Shown piece by piece: positions 1-5,319 of a stretch of DNA of 64,000 bases; position 1 is the stretch's first letter, and every line of letters starts with the position of its first letter. The DNA comes from a virus. The notes under the pieces are model-generated. The model was not told where the DNA came from, searched no databases, and saw only the letters and a program-made list of their open reading frames with translations. The stretch spans positions 1-64,000 of the IMG/VR virus record IMGVR_UViG_3300027608_000028; one strand, given 5' to 3'. The position numbers and the translations under genes are program-made.

Positions 1-184
1 CTTACCGGCCGCCTAGCCTGACCTCGAGCACGATGGATATCACTTGGGCTTGGTCCAGTACAGTCCCCATTACGGACCTCCGCAGTTGCCCGCGGGTGGG
101 AGTTGAACCCATTAACCTTCTACTGTTTTGGTCCTTCGAAGAAACCTAGACAGCGTGACTTCACTTGCTGACACTTACAAAACT
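1..184. other. Structured segment at the end of the tRNA array, no gene recognised
   Basis: No open reading frame or complete tRNA is seen. The minus strand has several short inverted repeats and one T-arm-like piece (GGGTTCAACTCCC, about 100-112) with no matching acceptor and anticodon arms. It may be a decayed tRNA or an unknown small RNA co-transcribed with the array. Confidence 0.3.
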
Positions 185-260
185 TGGTAGTAACGGTCGG
201 ACTCGAACCGACGATAAACACCGTATGAAGGTGGTGCATTAGCCACTATGCTACGTTACC
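185..260 (-). tRNA. tRNA-Met (CAT)
   Basis: Full cloverleaf on the minus strand with acceptor GGTAACG/CGTTACT, anticodon loop TTCATAC, T-loop TTCGAGT, A73 and encoded CCA. The anticodon arm differs from the Ile2 type, so elongator methionine is the better reading. Confidence 0.85.
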
Positions 261-266
261 ATATAG

Positions 267-329
267 AAACACACTATTGTGTACCTTGCCCTAACTCTTT
301 GTGTTAAGGATACGAAGGATAGTGTGTTT
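267..329 (-). other. Long hairpin spacer within the tRNA array
   Basis: An 11-bp outer stem (AAACACACTAT with ATAGTGTGTTT) encloses a CCTT/AAGG stem and a 7-bp stem with a 7-base loop. No ORF lies in it. It is probably transcribed with the tRNAs; whether it is a processing structure or a small RNA is unknown. Confidence 0.5.
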
Positions 330-334
330 TTATA

Positions 335-410
335 TGGTAGGACCGCCCGGACTCGAACCGGGAATTGGCAGATTAAAAGTCTGCTGTGATAACCATTTCA
401 CTACGATCCC
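335..410 (-). tRNA. tRNA-Lys (TTT)
   Basis: Cloverleaf with acceptor GGGATCG/CGGTCCT, anticodon stem GCAGA/TCTGC, loop CTTTTAA, T-loop TTCGAGT, A73 and CCA. The anticodon loop is identical to the loops of the two T-arm-less elements at 722-775 and 1707-1763. Confidence 0.88.
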
Positions 411-414
411 ATAT

Positions 415-489
415 TGGTCCACGCTCTGAGAATCGAACTCAGTTAGTCCGGTTAAGAGCCGGGTACTTCGCCACTAAAGTTTAGCGTGG
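415..489 (-). tRNA. tRNA-Lys (CTT)
   Basis: Cloverleaf with acceptor CCACGCT/AGCGTGG (C1-G72, uncommon), anticodon loop CTCTTAA, T-loop TTCGATT, A73 and CCA. It decodes AAG. Confidence 0.8.
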
Positions 490-571
490 GTTGTGTATTA
501 AATTGATTTAATGTGCCAACCCTAGACCAATACGGGATCTAGAGCGACACTAACGTTTAGCACGTTTCATA

Positions 572-700
572 TCATTCTCCTTTGTTGATATTTTTCTTTT
601 GGGCTTGGCGTTCTGATTTCCAGAACACTCGTTTCCAATCTTTCAAATGCTTCCACCATTGTGGAGGCGCTGTTAGGTTACCTTTTTTGACATTTGCCAT
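572..700 (-). CDS. Small basic Trp-rich protein inside the tRNA array (42 aa)
   Basis: An ATG follows an AAGGAA ribosome site. The product begins MANVKKGNLTAPPQWWKHLK and is rich in Lys and Trp with several Gln. A second possible microORF (550-570, six codons, MKRAKR) overlaps its stop as TGATATG and has its own AAGGAG site, so the pair looks translationally coupled. No family is recognised. A nucleic-acid-binding role fits the composition but is only inference. It is unusual for a coding gene to sit within a tRNA array. Confidence 0.6.
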   Translation of the reverse strand: MANVKKGNLTAPPQWWKHLKDWKRVFWKSERQAQKKNINKGE

Positions 701-721
701 TTGAGTTCCTTACTATAAAAC

Positions 722-775
722 AGGATGCTTATTTTTCAATTAAAAGTTGAATTTAAAATTTGCTGTTCGCATCCT
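722..775 (-). ncRNA. T-arm-less tRNA-Lys-like element, copy 1
   Basis: A 54-base minus-strand element. A perfect 7-bp terminal stem (AGGATGC/GCATCCT) matches acceptor-stem length. Inside, at 735-751, is a 5-bp stem TTCAA/TTGAA with loop CTTTTAA, the anticodon loop of tRNA-Lys(UUU). No T arm, no clear D stem and no CCA are present. Copy 2 at 1707-1763 keeps the architecture with compensatory stem changes. It could be a minimal tRNA mimic or a decayed tRNA gene. Confidence 0.6.
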
Positions 776-780
776 AAACT

Positions 781-854
781 TGGTGCCCCATGACAGAATC
801 GAACTGCCGTAACCTGATTACAAAACAGGTGTAATACCATTATACTAAAAGGGC
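781..854 (-). tRNA. tRNA-Thr (TGT)
   Basis: Cloverleaf with anticodon loop TTTGTAA (TGT), T-loop TTCGATT, A73 and CCA. The acceptor GCCCTTT/ATGGGGC has a T-T mismatch, and the last anticodon-stem pair is also T-T. Confidence 0.8.
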
Positions 855-859
855 AATAT

Positions 860-948
860 TGGAGGAAGGCTAGTAGAATCGAACTCTATGCGCTTTCGCG
901 CACCTTCTGTTTTCAAGACAGAGTCAGGCCCAGCCTGATTAACCTTCC
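860..948 (-). tRNA. tRNA-Ser (TGA)
   Basis: Class II tRNA with a long variable arm, acceptor GGAAGGT/GCCTTCC, anticodon loop CTTGAAA (TGA) and encoded CCA. Position 73 is T instead of the usual G of serine tRNAs. Its acceptor resembles that of the odd class II tRNA at 49795-49887. Confidence 0.82.
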
Positions 949-954
949 ATTGAT

Positions 955-1038
955 TGGCAGAAGACAACAGACTCGAACTGTTACCGTTTCCAGTAGACCG
1001 GTTTAGCAAACCAGCTTGCGTCCCACGCACTATCTTCT
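955..1038 (-). tRNA. tRNA-Ser (GCT)
   Basis: Class II tRNA with anticodon stem CTGGT/ACCGG, loop TTGCTAA (GCT), T-loop TTCGAGT, G73 and CCA. It decodes AGC and AGT. Confidence 0.85.
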
Positions 1039-1044
1039 ATAAAT

Positions 1045-1118
1045 TGGTACCTCGCTACAGAATCGAACTGTCATCTACGGTATGTAACACCGCGGTTCTA
1101 CCATTAAACTATCGAGGC
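1045..1118 (-). tRNA. tRNA-Val (TAC)
   Basis: Cloverleaf with anticodon loop GTTACAT (TAC), T-loop TTCGATT, A73 and CCA. The acceptor stem has one G-T pair and a weak seventh pair. Confidence 0.8.
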
Positions 1119-1125
1119 ATAAAAT

Positions 1126-1201
1126 TGGTCTCCCTACCTGGATTCGAACCAGGACCACACGGCCCCAAACCGCGGATGCAACCAGATAACACTTTAGAGA
1201 G
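1126..1201 (-). tRNA. tRNA-Pro (TGG)
   Basis: Cloverleaf with acceptor CTCTCTA/TAGGGAG, anticodon loop TTTGGGG (TGG), T-loop TTCGAAT, A73 and CCA. Confidence 0.85.
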
Positions 1202-1208
1202 ATAAACT

Positions 1209-1282
1209 TGGTGCGGGGTAAGAGAATCGAACTCTTGTCAAGACGTTGGCAACGTCCTATTTTACCATTAAACTAACCACGC
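1209..1282 (-). tRNA. tRNA-Gly (GCC)
   Basis: Cloverleaf with anticodon loop TTGCCAA (GCC), T-loop TTCGATT, A73 and CCA. There is one mismatch in the acceptor stem. Confidence 0.82.
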
Positions 1283-1289
1283 ATAAAAC

Positions 1290-1367
1290 TGGAATAGCGG
1301 GTGAGATTCGCACTCACGACTTTACGGATTTGCAATCCGTTGCATTTGACTACTCTGCCACCGCTAC
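1290..1367 (-). tRNA. tRNA-Cys (GCA)
   Basis: Cloverleaf with acceptor GTAGCGG/CCGCTAT, anticodon stem ACGGA/TCCGT, loop TTGCAAA (GCA), CCA and U73, the known CysRS identity base. The T-loop is TGCGAAT, with G at position 55 instead of the usual T. Confidence 0.83.
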
Positions 1368-1374
1368 ATTAAAT

Positions 1375-1448
1375 TGGTGCGGGATAAGGGAATCGAACCC
1401 TTGCCTACTGGGTGGAAGCCAATGATTCTGCCATTAAACTAATCACGC
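1375..1448 (-). tRNA. tRNA-Gly (TCC)
   Basis: Cloverleaf with anticodon loop CTTCCAC (TCC), T-loop TTCGATT, A73 and CCA. Its body resembles tRNA-Gly(GCC) at 1209-1282, suggesting duplication. Confidence 0.83.
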
Positions 1449-1456
1449 ACATAAAT

Positions 1457-1532
1457 TGGTGGACCGGTGGAGGATCGAACTCCAATCTGAGCATTGCAAG
1501 TGCCCCGTGTACCCCAGTATCACTACCAGCCC
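1457..1532 (-). tRNA. tRNA-Ala (TGC)
   Basis: Cloverleaf with acceptor GGGCTGG/CCGGTCC containing a G3-T70 pair, the alanine identity element, and anticodon loop CTTGCAA (TGC). A73 and CCA are present. Confidence 0.85.
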
Positions 1533-1543
1533 ATTAAATTGTT

Positions 1544-1618
1544 TGGCGCCGTAGATGGGACTCGAACCCACCTAATACTGATAGACAATCAGTTGCCCTC
1601 CCCGAGGACTACTACGGC
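1544..1618 (-). tRNA. tRNA-Asp (GTC), copy 1
   Basis: Cloverleaf with perfect acceptor GCCGTAG/CTACGGC, anticodon stem ACTGA/TCAGT, loop TTGTCTA (GTC), G73 (aspartate identity base) and CCA. Confidence 0.85.
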
Positions 1619-1622
1619 ATGT

Positions 1623-1697
1623 TGGTACTGTCGACGGGTATCGATCCCGCTTCTCCACCTTGAAAGGGTAGCGTCCTAGCCACTAGACGACGACAGT
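1623..1697 (-). tRNA. tRNA-Glu (TTC)
   Basis: Cloverleaf with anticodon stem CTACC/GGTGG, loop CTTTCAA (TTC), A73 and CCA. The T-loop is ATCGATA, with A at position 54. Confidence 0.82.
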
Positions 1698-1706
1698 GTA
1701 TAAAAC

Positions 1707-1763
1707 AGGATAGCATCTTTTTTCCATTAAAAGTAGAATTTTTGAGTTTGCTGTTGCTATCCT
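1707..1763 (-). ncRNA. T-arm-less tRNA-Lys-like element, copy 2
   Basis: A 57-base relative of 722-775. The terminal stem is AGGATAGC/GCTATCCT, different in sequence from copy 1 but still fully paired. The internal stem TTCTA/TGGAA (1722-1738) carries the same loop, CTTTTAA. Flanking bases (AAGTTT before, GTTTTATA after) are shared. No T arm or CCA. Conservation of the lysine loop while stems vary suggests the loop is under selection. Confidence 0.6.
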
Positions 1764-1768
1764 AAACT

Positions 1769-1842
1769 TGGTGCCCTAACGTAGAATCGAACTACGATTA
1801 CTGTCATACCAAGACAGAGTTCTTCCATTAAACTATAAGGGC
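1769..1842 (-). tRNA. tRNA-Thr (GGT)
   Basis: Cloverleaf with acceptor GCCCTTA, anticodon stem CTGTC/GACAG, loop TTGGTAT (GGT), T-loop TTCGATT, A73 and CCA. Confidence 0.84.
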
Positions 1843-1849
1843 AAATCAT

Positions 1850-1923
1850 TGGGGTGAAAGCGGGAATCGAACCCTGTCTAACTGTTTCACAGACAGTTGT
1901 GCAACCACTACACTACTAACACC
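1850..1923 (-). tRNA. tRNA-His (GTG)
   Basis: Anticodon stem ACTGT/ACAGT with loop CTGTGAA (GTG). C precedes the encoded CCA and can pair with an extra 5' G, as in histidine tRNAs. The T stem is weak. Confidence 0.78.
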
Positions 1924-1924
1924 A

Positions 1925-2083
1925 TTGAAAGGCGGGAGCCCAGCTATCCTGTTGTTAACAGGCCTCGCTGGATTGTCTCGAATAAGCAAGTTTATACTAC
2001 CTTATAGTCGTCTGCGGTGTCACATGGCCGACCTAAACCATGCTAGACTATCTGGGACTTTAACTTATCGTCTATCCCTAAAC
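1925..2083 (-). other. 160-base structured spacer in the tRNA array
   Basis: No complete tRNA or convincing ORF. The minus strand has a hairpin CCAGCGAG...CTGG around CCTGTTAACAACAGG (near 1948-1962) and a GGGATAG...GTCCC fold near the tRNA-Asn side. Other array spacers are about 5-10 bases, so a segment this long may be a small RNA or a remodelled pair of tRNA genes. Confidence 0.35.
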
Positions 2084-2159
2084 TGGCTCCTCAGGATGGG
2101 ATCGAACCACCGACATTCTGGTTAACAGCCAGACGCAACTACCGCTGTGCTACTGAGGA
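2084..2159 (-). tRNA. tRNA-Asn (GTT)
   Basis: Cloverleaf with perfect acceptor TCCTCAG/CTGAGGA, anticodon stem TCTGG/CCAGA, loop CTGTTAA (GTT), G73 and CCA. Confidence 0.86.
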
Positions 2160-2165
2160 ATAATT

Positions 2166-2240
2166 TGGTCCTCTCGACAAGAATCGAACTTGTAATGGCC
2201 GGTTATCAGCCGACTGTTATACCATTTAACTACAAGAGGA
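2166..2240 (-). tRNA. tRNA-Ile (GAT)
   Basis: Cloverleaf with anticodon stem GTCGG/CCGGC, loop CTGATAA (GAT), T-loop TTCGATT, A73 and CCA. Confidence 0.86.
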
Positions 2241-2244
2241 AATT

Positions 2245-2321
2245 TGGCGGTCCCAAGGGGATTCGAACCCCTGTCGACGGCGTGACAAGCCGCTATACTA
2301 ACCAGACTGTACTATGAGACC
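2245..2321 (-). tRNA. tRNA-Asp (GTC), copy 2
   Basis: Cloverleaf with acceptor GGTCTCA/TGGGACC, anticodon stem GCGGC/GCCGT, loop TTGTCAC (GTC), G73 and CCA. Its body differs clearly from copy 1 at 1544-1618, so the two probably have separate origins. Confidence 0.84.
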
Positions 2322-2326
2322 AAATT

Positions 2327-2413
2327 TGGTGGAAGCGGTTGGATTCGAACCAACGTGCTTTTTAGGGAACAGATTTACAGTCTGTCGGTTTCAGCCATCT
2401 CACCCACGCTTCC
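2327..2413 (-). tRNA. tRNA-Tyr (GTA)
   Basis: Class II tRNA with acceptor GGAAGCG/CGCTTCC, anticodon stem ACAGA/TCTGT, loop CTGTAAA (GTA), A73 and CCA. It is the promoter-proximal tRNA of the array as read on the minus strand. Confidence 0.87.
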
Positions 2414-2416
2414 AAA

Positions 2417-2497
2417 ACACACTCGTTAGAATGTGTGTATTAAAGCATACTAAGGCCAATGTAGTGGTCCATCCTTAATTTAGTAATATGCTTTAAT
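2417..2497 (-). other. Two hairpins upstream of the first tRNA
   Basis: A small hairpin (ACACAC/GTGTGT, 2417-2438) is followed by a long one (ATTAAAGCATA/TATGCTTTAAT, 2439-2497) with an inner CTAA/TTAG stem. The layout resembles the spacer hairpin at 267-329. They may guide processing of the tRNA precursor. No ORF lies between 2414 and 2609. Confidence 0.45.
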
Positions 2498-2609
2498 ACG
2501 AACTAATTTTTCCTCCCACAAAAGGGATTCCATCCTAGTCGCCGCCCGTTCGCTATATGTTTTAAGTGCATAGCAGAGTCCTCGTTACTCTATATTCACA
2601 CTTTGCGAT

Positions 2610-2762
2610 CTACGACTGCTCTTGAGCAATCTCTCGCTTGCTTACAACTCGGTGATACTGTTTAGCTCTTGTTATCTTGTTCAGTATCAATTGCTTGAAC
2701 TGTTCTTTAGTTAACTGGTGCTGTCTAGTCCACTCTGTTTCTAAAATTTGTTTCCTTACCAT
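2610..2762 (-). CDS. Small basic protein (50 aa) upstream of the tRNA array
   Basis: ATG follows a strong AGGAGAGAG ribosome site. The product starts MVRKQILETEWTRQHQLTKE, is charged and predicted helical, and has no signal or membrane segment. Not recognised. It sits between a terminator (2780-2811) and the tRNA array, so it may share the array transcript. Confidence 0.6.
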   Translation of the reverse strand: MVRKQILETEWTRQHQLTKEQFKQLILNKITRAKQYHRVVSKREIAQEQS

Positions 2763-2779
2763 CTCTCTCCTGCGAAAAA

Positions 2780-2811
2780 CAAAAAACCCCAGGAGTTTTA
2801 ATTCCTAGGGT
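2780..2811 (-). terminator. Rho-independent terminator
   Basis: Minus-strand stem CCCTAGGA/TCCTGGGG followed by a run of T. It ends a transcript entering from higher coordinates. No gene is seen at 2830-3190 on that strand, so a small RNA there is possible. Confidence 0.65.
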
Positions 2812-3204
2812 CCTTGAAGTTTGTAATGTAAACTTTACTTTACACTACTTTCTCCCGGACCCTGGTACCCCATTTTGTATCTCGTAAATTCTCAATACTA
2901 AACAGGCTACTCGGCATGCGTATATAGGAGGCTGATTGCCCCATACACGCCGTATGCTGGTAGTTGTTAGTTCTAAGATTTACGTTTAACATAAGGTTAT
3001 TATATATTAAAATTCATTTCCTGTCAATGCCATCATTGGCATTTAGTGTTGTATTTATACAACAGACTTATAAGCTATCACTTTGTATCTGTTGCTCCAT
3101 GTATGTATTATATATTAAAGCGAGTATCATGTCAACGGTTATTTTAGACAATTTTATCCAATCTTTCAATAAATATACGTACATTACGAAAGCATACCAT
3201 ATAT
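2812..3204. other. Intergenic region, no supported gene
   Basis: AT-rich with no ORF that has a ribosome site and plausible composition. It separates the minus-strand tRNA array from the plus-strand cassette and probably holds divergent promoters. A late-promoter-like AATAAATA lies about 30 bases before the next plus-strand start. Confidence 0.4.
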
Positions 3205-3486
3205 ATGGGCGAGATTTTTAAACTTATAGGTGATTTAGGAATGCCAATGGCCGCGGCGCTGGTTGGTGGTTATTTTGTATACCTTACTATTAAATTGTTA
3301 TTGCAAGGTGTTTTAAGTAGTATAAAAGGCATGGCTGGTATCATTACTGCACTAGATAACCGAGTAAAAACAATGAACCATGATGTTATAAGAATTGATA
3401 CCATTGTATCAAATGCTCTAGGCTTACGTCCTGACGTCGACCGCATAAGCAGATCAGACGGTAAAACGGATGCTAGGAGAGACTAA
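3205..3486 (+). CDS. Small membrane protein, paralogue A
   Basis: 93 aa with one N-terminal membrane segment (about residues 12-35) after MGEIFKLIGDLGMPMAA, then a helical soluble part with an ALDNRVKTMNHDVIRID stretch. It is a clear paralogue of the product at 3812-4147, sharing the MG-I-LI-G-P start and the AL(I)DR-D-IR helix. The cassette of short membrane proteins plus a lipoprotein could be a lysis (holin/spanin) or envelope module; the family is not recognised. Confidence 0.65.
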   Translation: MGEIFKLIGDLGMPMAAALVGGYFVYLTIKLLLQGVLSSIKGMAGIITALDNRVKTMNHDVIRIDTIVSNALGLRPDVDRISRSDGKTDARRD

Positions 3487-3669
3487 GTGCCACTAGCAAT
3501 AAAACGGTCAGTGTTAAAAAAGGCACTCGACTGCCCTGTAAAATTAAAAACATTTTGTAGTTGTCATCAAACATTAATGCGTATAGATATTAAAAAAACA
3601 AAACTTATCGCAATAACAATTCTTATTTGTGCATTTATAACAGTGCATTGTTATAAAGGAATAGTATGA
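3487..3669 (+). CDS. Small membrane protein (60 aa)
   Basis: Starts at GTG immediately after the previous stop, with AGGAGAG upstream. It has three Cys in a CPVKLKTFCSCHQ stretch and one membrane segment (about residues 39-56). Its stop overlaps the next ATG as ATGA. An internal ATG at 3577 would give a 30-aa membrane peptide. Function unknown. Confidence 0.5.
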   Translation: MPLAIKRSVLKKALDCPVKLKTFCSCHQTLMRIDIKKTKLIAITILICAFITVHCYKGIV

Positions 3670-3812
3670 ACAAATGGGAATCATGGTATGACGGTTTGCC
3701 TGAGCATACAAAACAATATTTAAAAGCACAACCATTATGGCATGATATAGACCTAGCTAAAGCATTGGGTATTGGGCTAGTTATCGGCTTTATTATAGGA
3801 TGGTTAACATAA
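3666..3812 (+). CDS. Small tail-anchored membrane protein (48 aa)
   Basis: Begins MNKWESWYDGLPEHTKQYLK and has a single C-terminal membrane segment (ALGIGLVIGFIIGWL). Coupled by ATGA to the gene before and TAATG to the gene after. The N-in, single-pass layout fits a small holin-like or anchor protein, but no family is assigned. Confidence 0.6.
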   Translation: MNKWESWYDGLPEHTKQYLKAQPLWHDIDLAKALGIGLVIGFIIGWLT

Positions 3813-4147
3813 TGGGTGATATAGTAGAATTAATTAACAAGTATGGCTTTCCAATTGTCATGGCAGTTGGAATGGGCTTTATTATCAAGTACGTATGGAC
3901 ATGGGCAACAGTAGAAGTTAAGCCAGTTATCAGTGAAGCAAACGGAGTTCTTATTGCACTCATTGACCGCATACGTATGTTGGACAATGACTTGATTCGT
4001 TTAAACCAAAAAGTTAATACTGTGTTGACCATTCGCGGTAAGATGATTGAAAGCGACCGTGTTATGGAAACGGCTGTGGTAGAAGCACAGGCCAATAAAA
4101 AGTTTCATGACGCAATAAATGAAGCTGATAAAATTAAAAACAAATGA
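3812..4147 (+). CDS. Small membrane protein, paralogue B
   Basis: 111 aa starting MGDIVELINKYGFPIVMAVG at the TAATG overlap; an in-frame ATG 12 bases upstream is less likely. One membrane segment (about residues 13-33), then a helical, probably coiled region. Paralogue of 3205-3486. Stop and next start overlap as ATGA. Confidence 0.65.
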   Translation: MGDIVELINKYGFPIVMAVGMGFIIKYVWTWATVEVKPVISEANGVLIALIDRIRMLDNDLIRLNQKVNTVLTIRGKMIESDRVMETAVVEAQANKKFHDAINEADKIKNK

Positions 4148-4506
4148 AAAAATTTATATTATTAATAGGTATCATATCACTGAGTGGTTGTTCAACTCTA
4201 CAGGACTTAAAACAGTACTGGCCACGTGATCATGATCCTGTAATGTTTAATCACTTGGTAACCACGGACATAGCAATTAAACGCATAGACTGTGAAAAAG
4301 CTGATTGGACAATTGCACATCGGAATGCTGAAGTATTATCACAGTATGCCGAATGGCGTAAAGATCCGCAGACTGCAAACATGAAAGGTTTGTATGCACA
4401 TACCGAACGTATGAGTAAAGGCGGCAGTAAAATGTTCTGTGAATTAGGTAAGAAAACTGCCGAACAACGAATAGAAGCCGCCAAATTGGCATGGCAAGGA
4501 AGATAA
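4144..4506 (+). CDS. Small lipoprotein
   Basis: 120 aa with a short signal peptide and lipobox LSGC (Cys about residue 16). The mature part has conserved-looking Trp and two further Cys that could form a disulfide. An o-spanin or Rz1-like role is conceivable because it follows small membrane proteins, but it is longer than most Rz1 proteins and not Pro-rich. Envelope location is well supported, function is not. Confidence 0.65.
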   Translation: MKKFILLIGIISLSGCSTLQDLKQYWPRDHDPVMFNHLVTTDIAIKRIDCEKADWTIAHRNAEVLSQYAEWRKDPQTANMKGLYAHTERMSKGGSKMFCELGKKTAEQRIEAAKLAWQGR

Positions 4507-4507
4507 T

Positions 4508-4696
4508 ATGCATCCACTAGAACACGAAATACAAGAAATTACAGAGCAATGTCAATTGGGTAATCTAACTGAAGATGAGCGTAATTATTTGTTAACTGAG
4601 ATAAGGGACATTCGTGCGGCCCAACAGTGTGCTGACAATGAAATTACATTTCGATATATTGTACAGGCCTGCAATGTTGCAATGTGCCTTGTTTAA
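4508..4696 (+). CDS. Small helical protein (62 aa), last of the plus-strand cassette
   Basis: Starts MHPLEHEIQEITEQCQLGNL one base after the lipoprotein stop. Predicted helical and acidic with no signal. The 3' end overlaps the convergent gene 4693-5319 by four bases. Not recognised. Confidence 0.55.
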   Translation: MHPLEHEIQEITEQCQLGNLTEDERNYLLTEIRDIRAAQQCADNEITFRYIVQACNVAMCLV

Positions 4697-5319
4697 TTAA
4701 ACTTATATCTATCCCACTCTAGACCAGTTTTATTGTAAACTTTTCCACTGTCAGCAGTTGTTAACCTGTCTATGATATTAAAGATCTGTGTTGCATCTTT
4801 AATTTCTTCTCCGGGAGGAAACCAACTAGGATTGATACAAAAAAATGTATGTGGATAGTGTTCGACAAATCCACGCATGATATGTATGTTTGTGCTTTTA
4901 ACAGCGGCGTATCCTGCATACTTCCACATGTCTTTTTGTTTACCATCTATTAATCCAGTTAACATCCAACCAATTTTTGCATTGTCTGATAATGTTAATA
5001 ACTTAATAGCATAATAAGGTAACTGACAATTAATCCAATAGTCTTGTTGCCACGCTTCTACTGGGAATGTGTGAGTGTTATTATACCATACATCATTTGG
5101 GCCGCCCCCTGCATTTTGATTAAAAAATACTAAGTCGTAGGACTTATGTTGCAACGGTGTTAGCGTATCAGTAAGTGTTTGTAAATTTGAATGTCTCCAA
5201 TCAAATTTAATATTTCCTGTTGAGCTAGATATCACATCTACATCGTGTCCTAGACTTTTAATATACGTTGTAAACACCGATCCCCATTTGGAGCCGCCGC
5301 CGAATATTAGTACGTTCAT
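4693..5319 (-). CDS. SDR-like NAD(P)-binding protein
   Basis: 208 aa. An N-terminal Rossmann start (NVLIFGGGSKWGSVF) and a Y-x3-K pair (YAAVK) near residue 140 match the short-chain dehydrogenase fold and catalytic dyad, though the glycine motif is not canonical and the protein is short. It is coupled by ATGA to the cyclase gene upstream. Similar short SDR-like proteins occur in large phages. Substrate unknown. Confidence 0.6.
   Translation of the reverse strand: MNVLIFGGGSKWGSVFTTYIKSLGHDVDVISSSTGNIKFDWRHSNLQTLTDTLTPLQHKSYDLVFFNQNAGGGPNDVWYNNTHTFPVEAWQQDYWINCQLPYYAIKLLTLSDNAKIGWMLTGLIDGKQKDMWKYAGYAAVKSTNIHIMRGFVEHYPHTFFCINPSWFPPGEEIKDATQIFNIIDRLTTADSGKVYNKTGLEWDRYKFN

Noticed and set aside
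95-135. T-arm-like sequence near 100-112 as a tRNA
   Set aside because: No acceptor or anticodon arm can be built at the right distances.
2964-3221. Plus-strand 85-codon ORF in the region before the membrane-protein cassette
   Set aside because: No ribosome site, hydrophobic but erratic composition, and it overlaps the start of 3205-3486; treated as chance.
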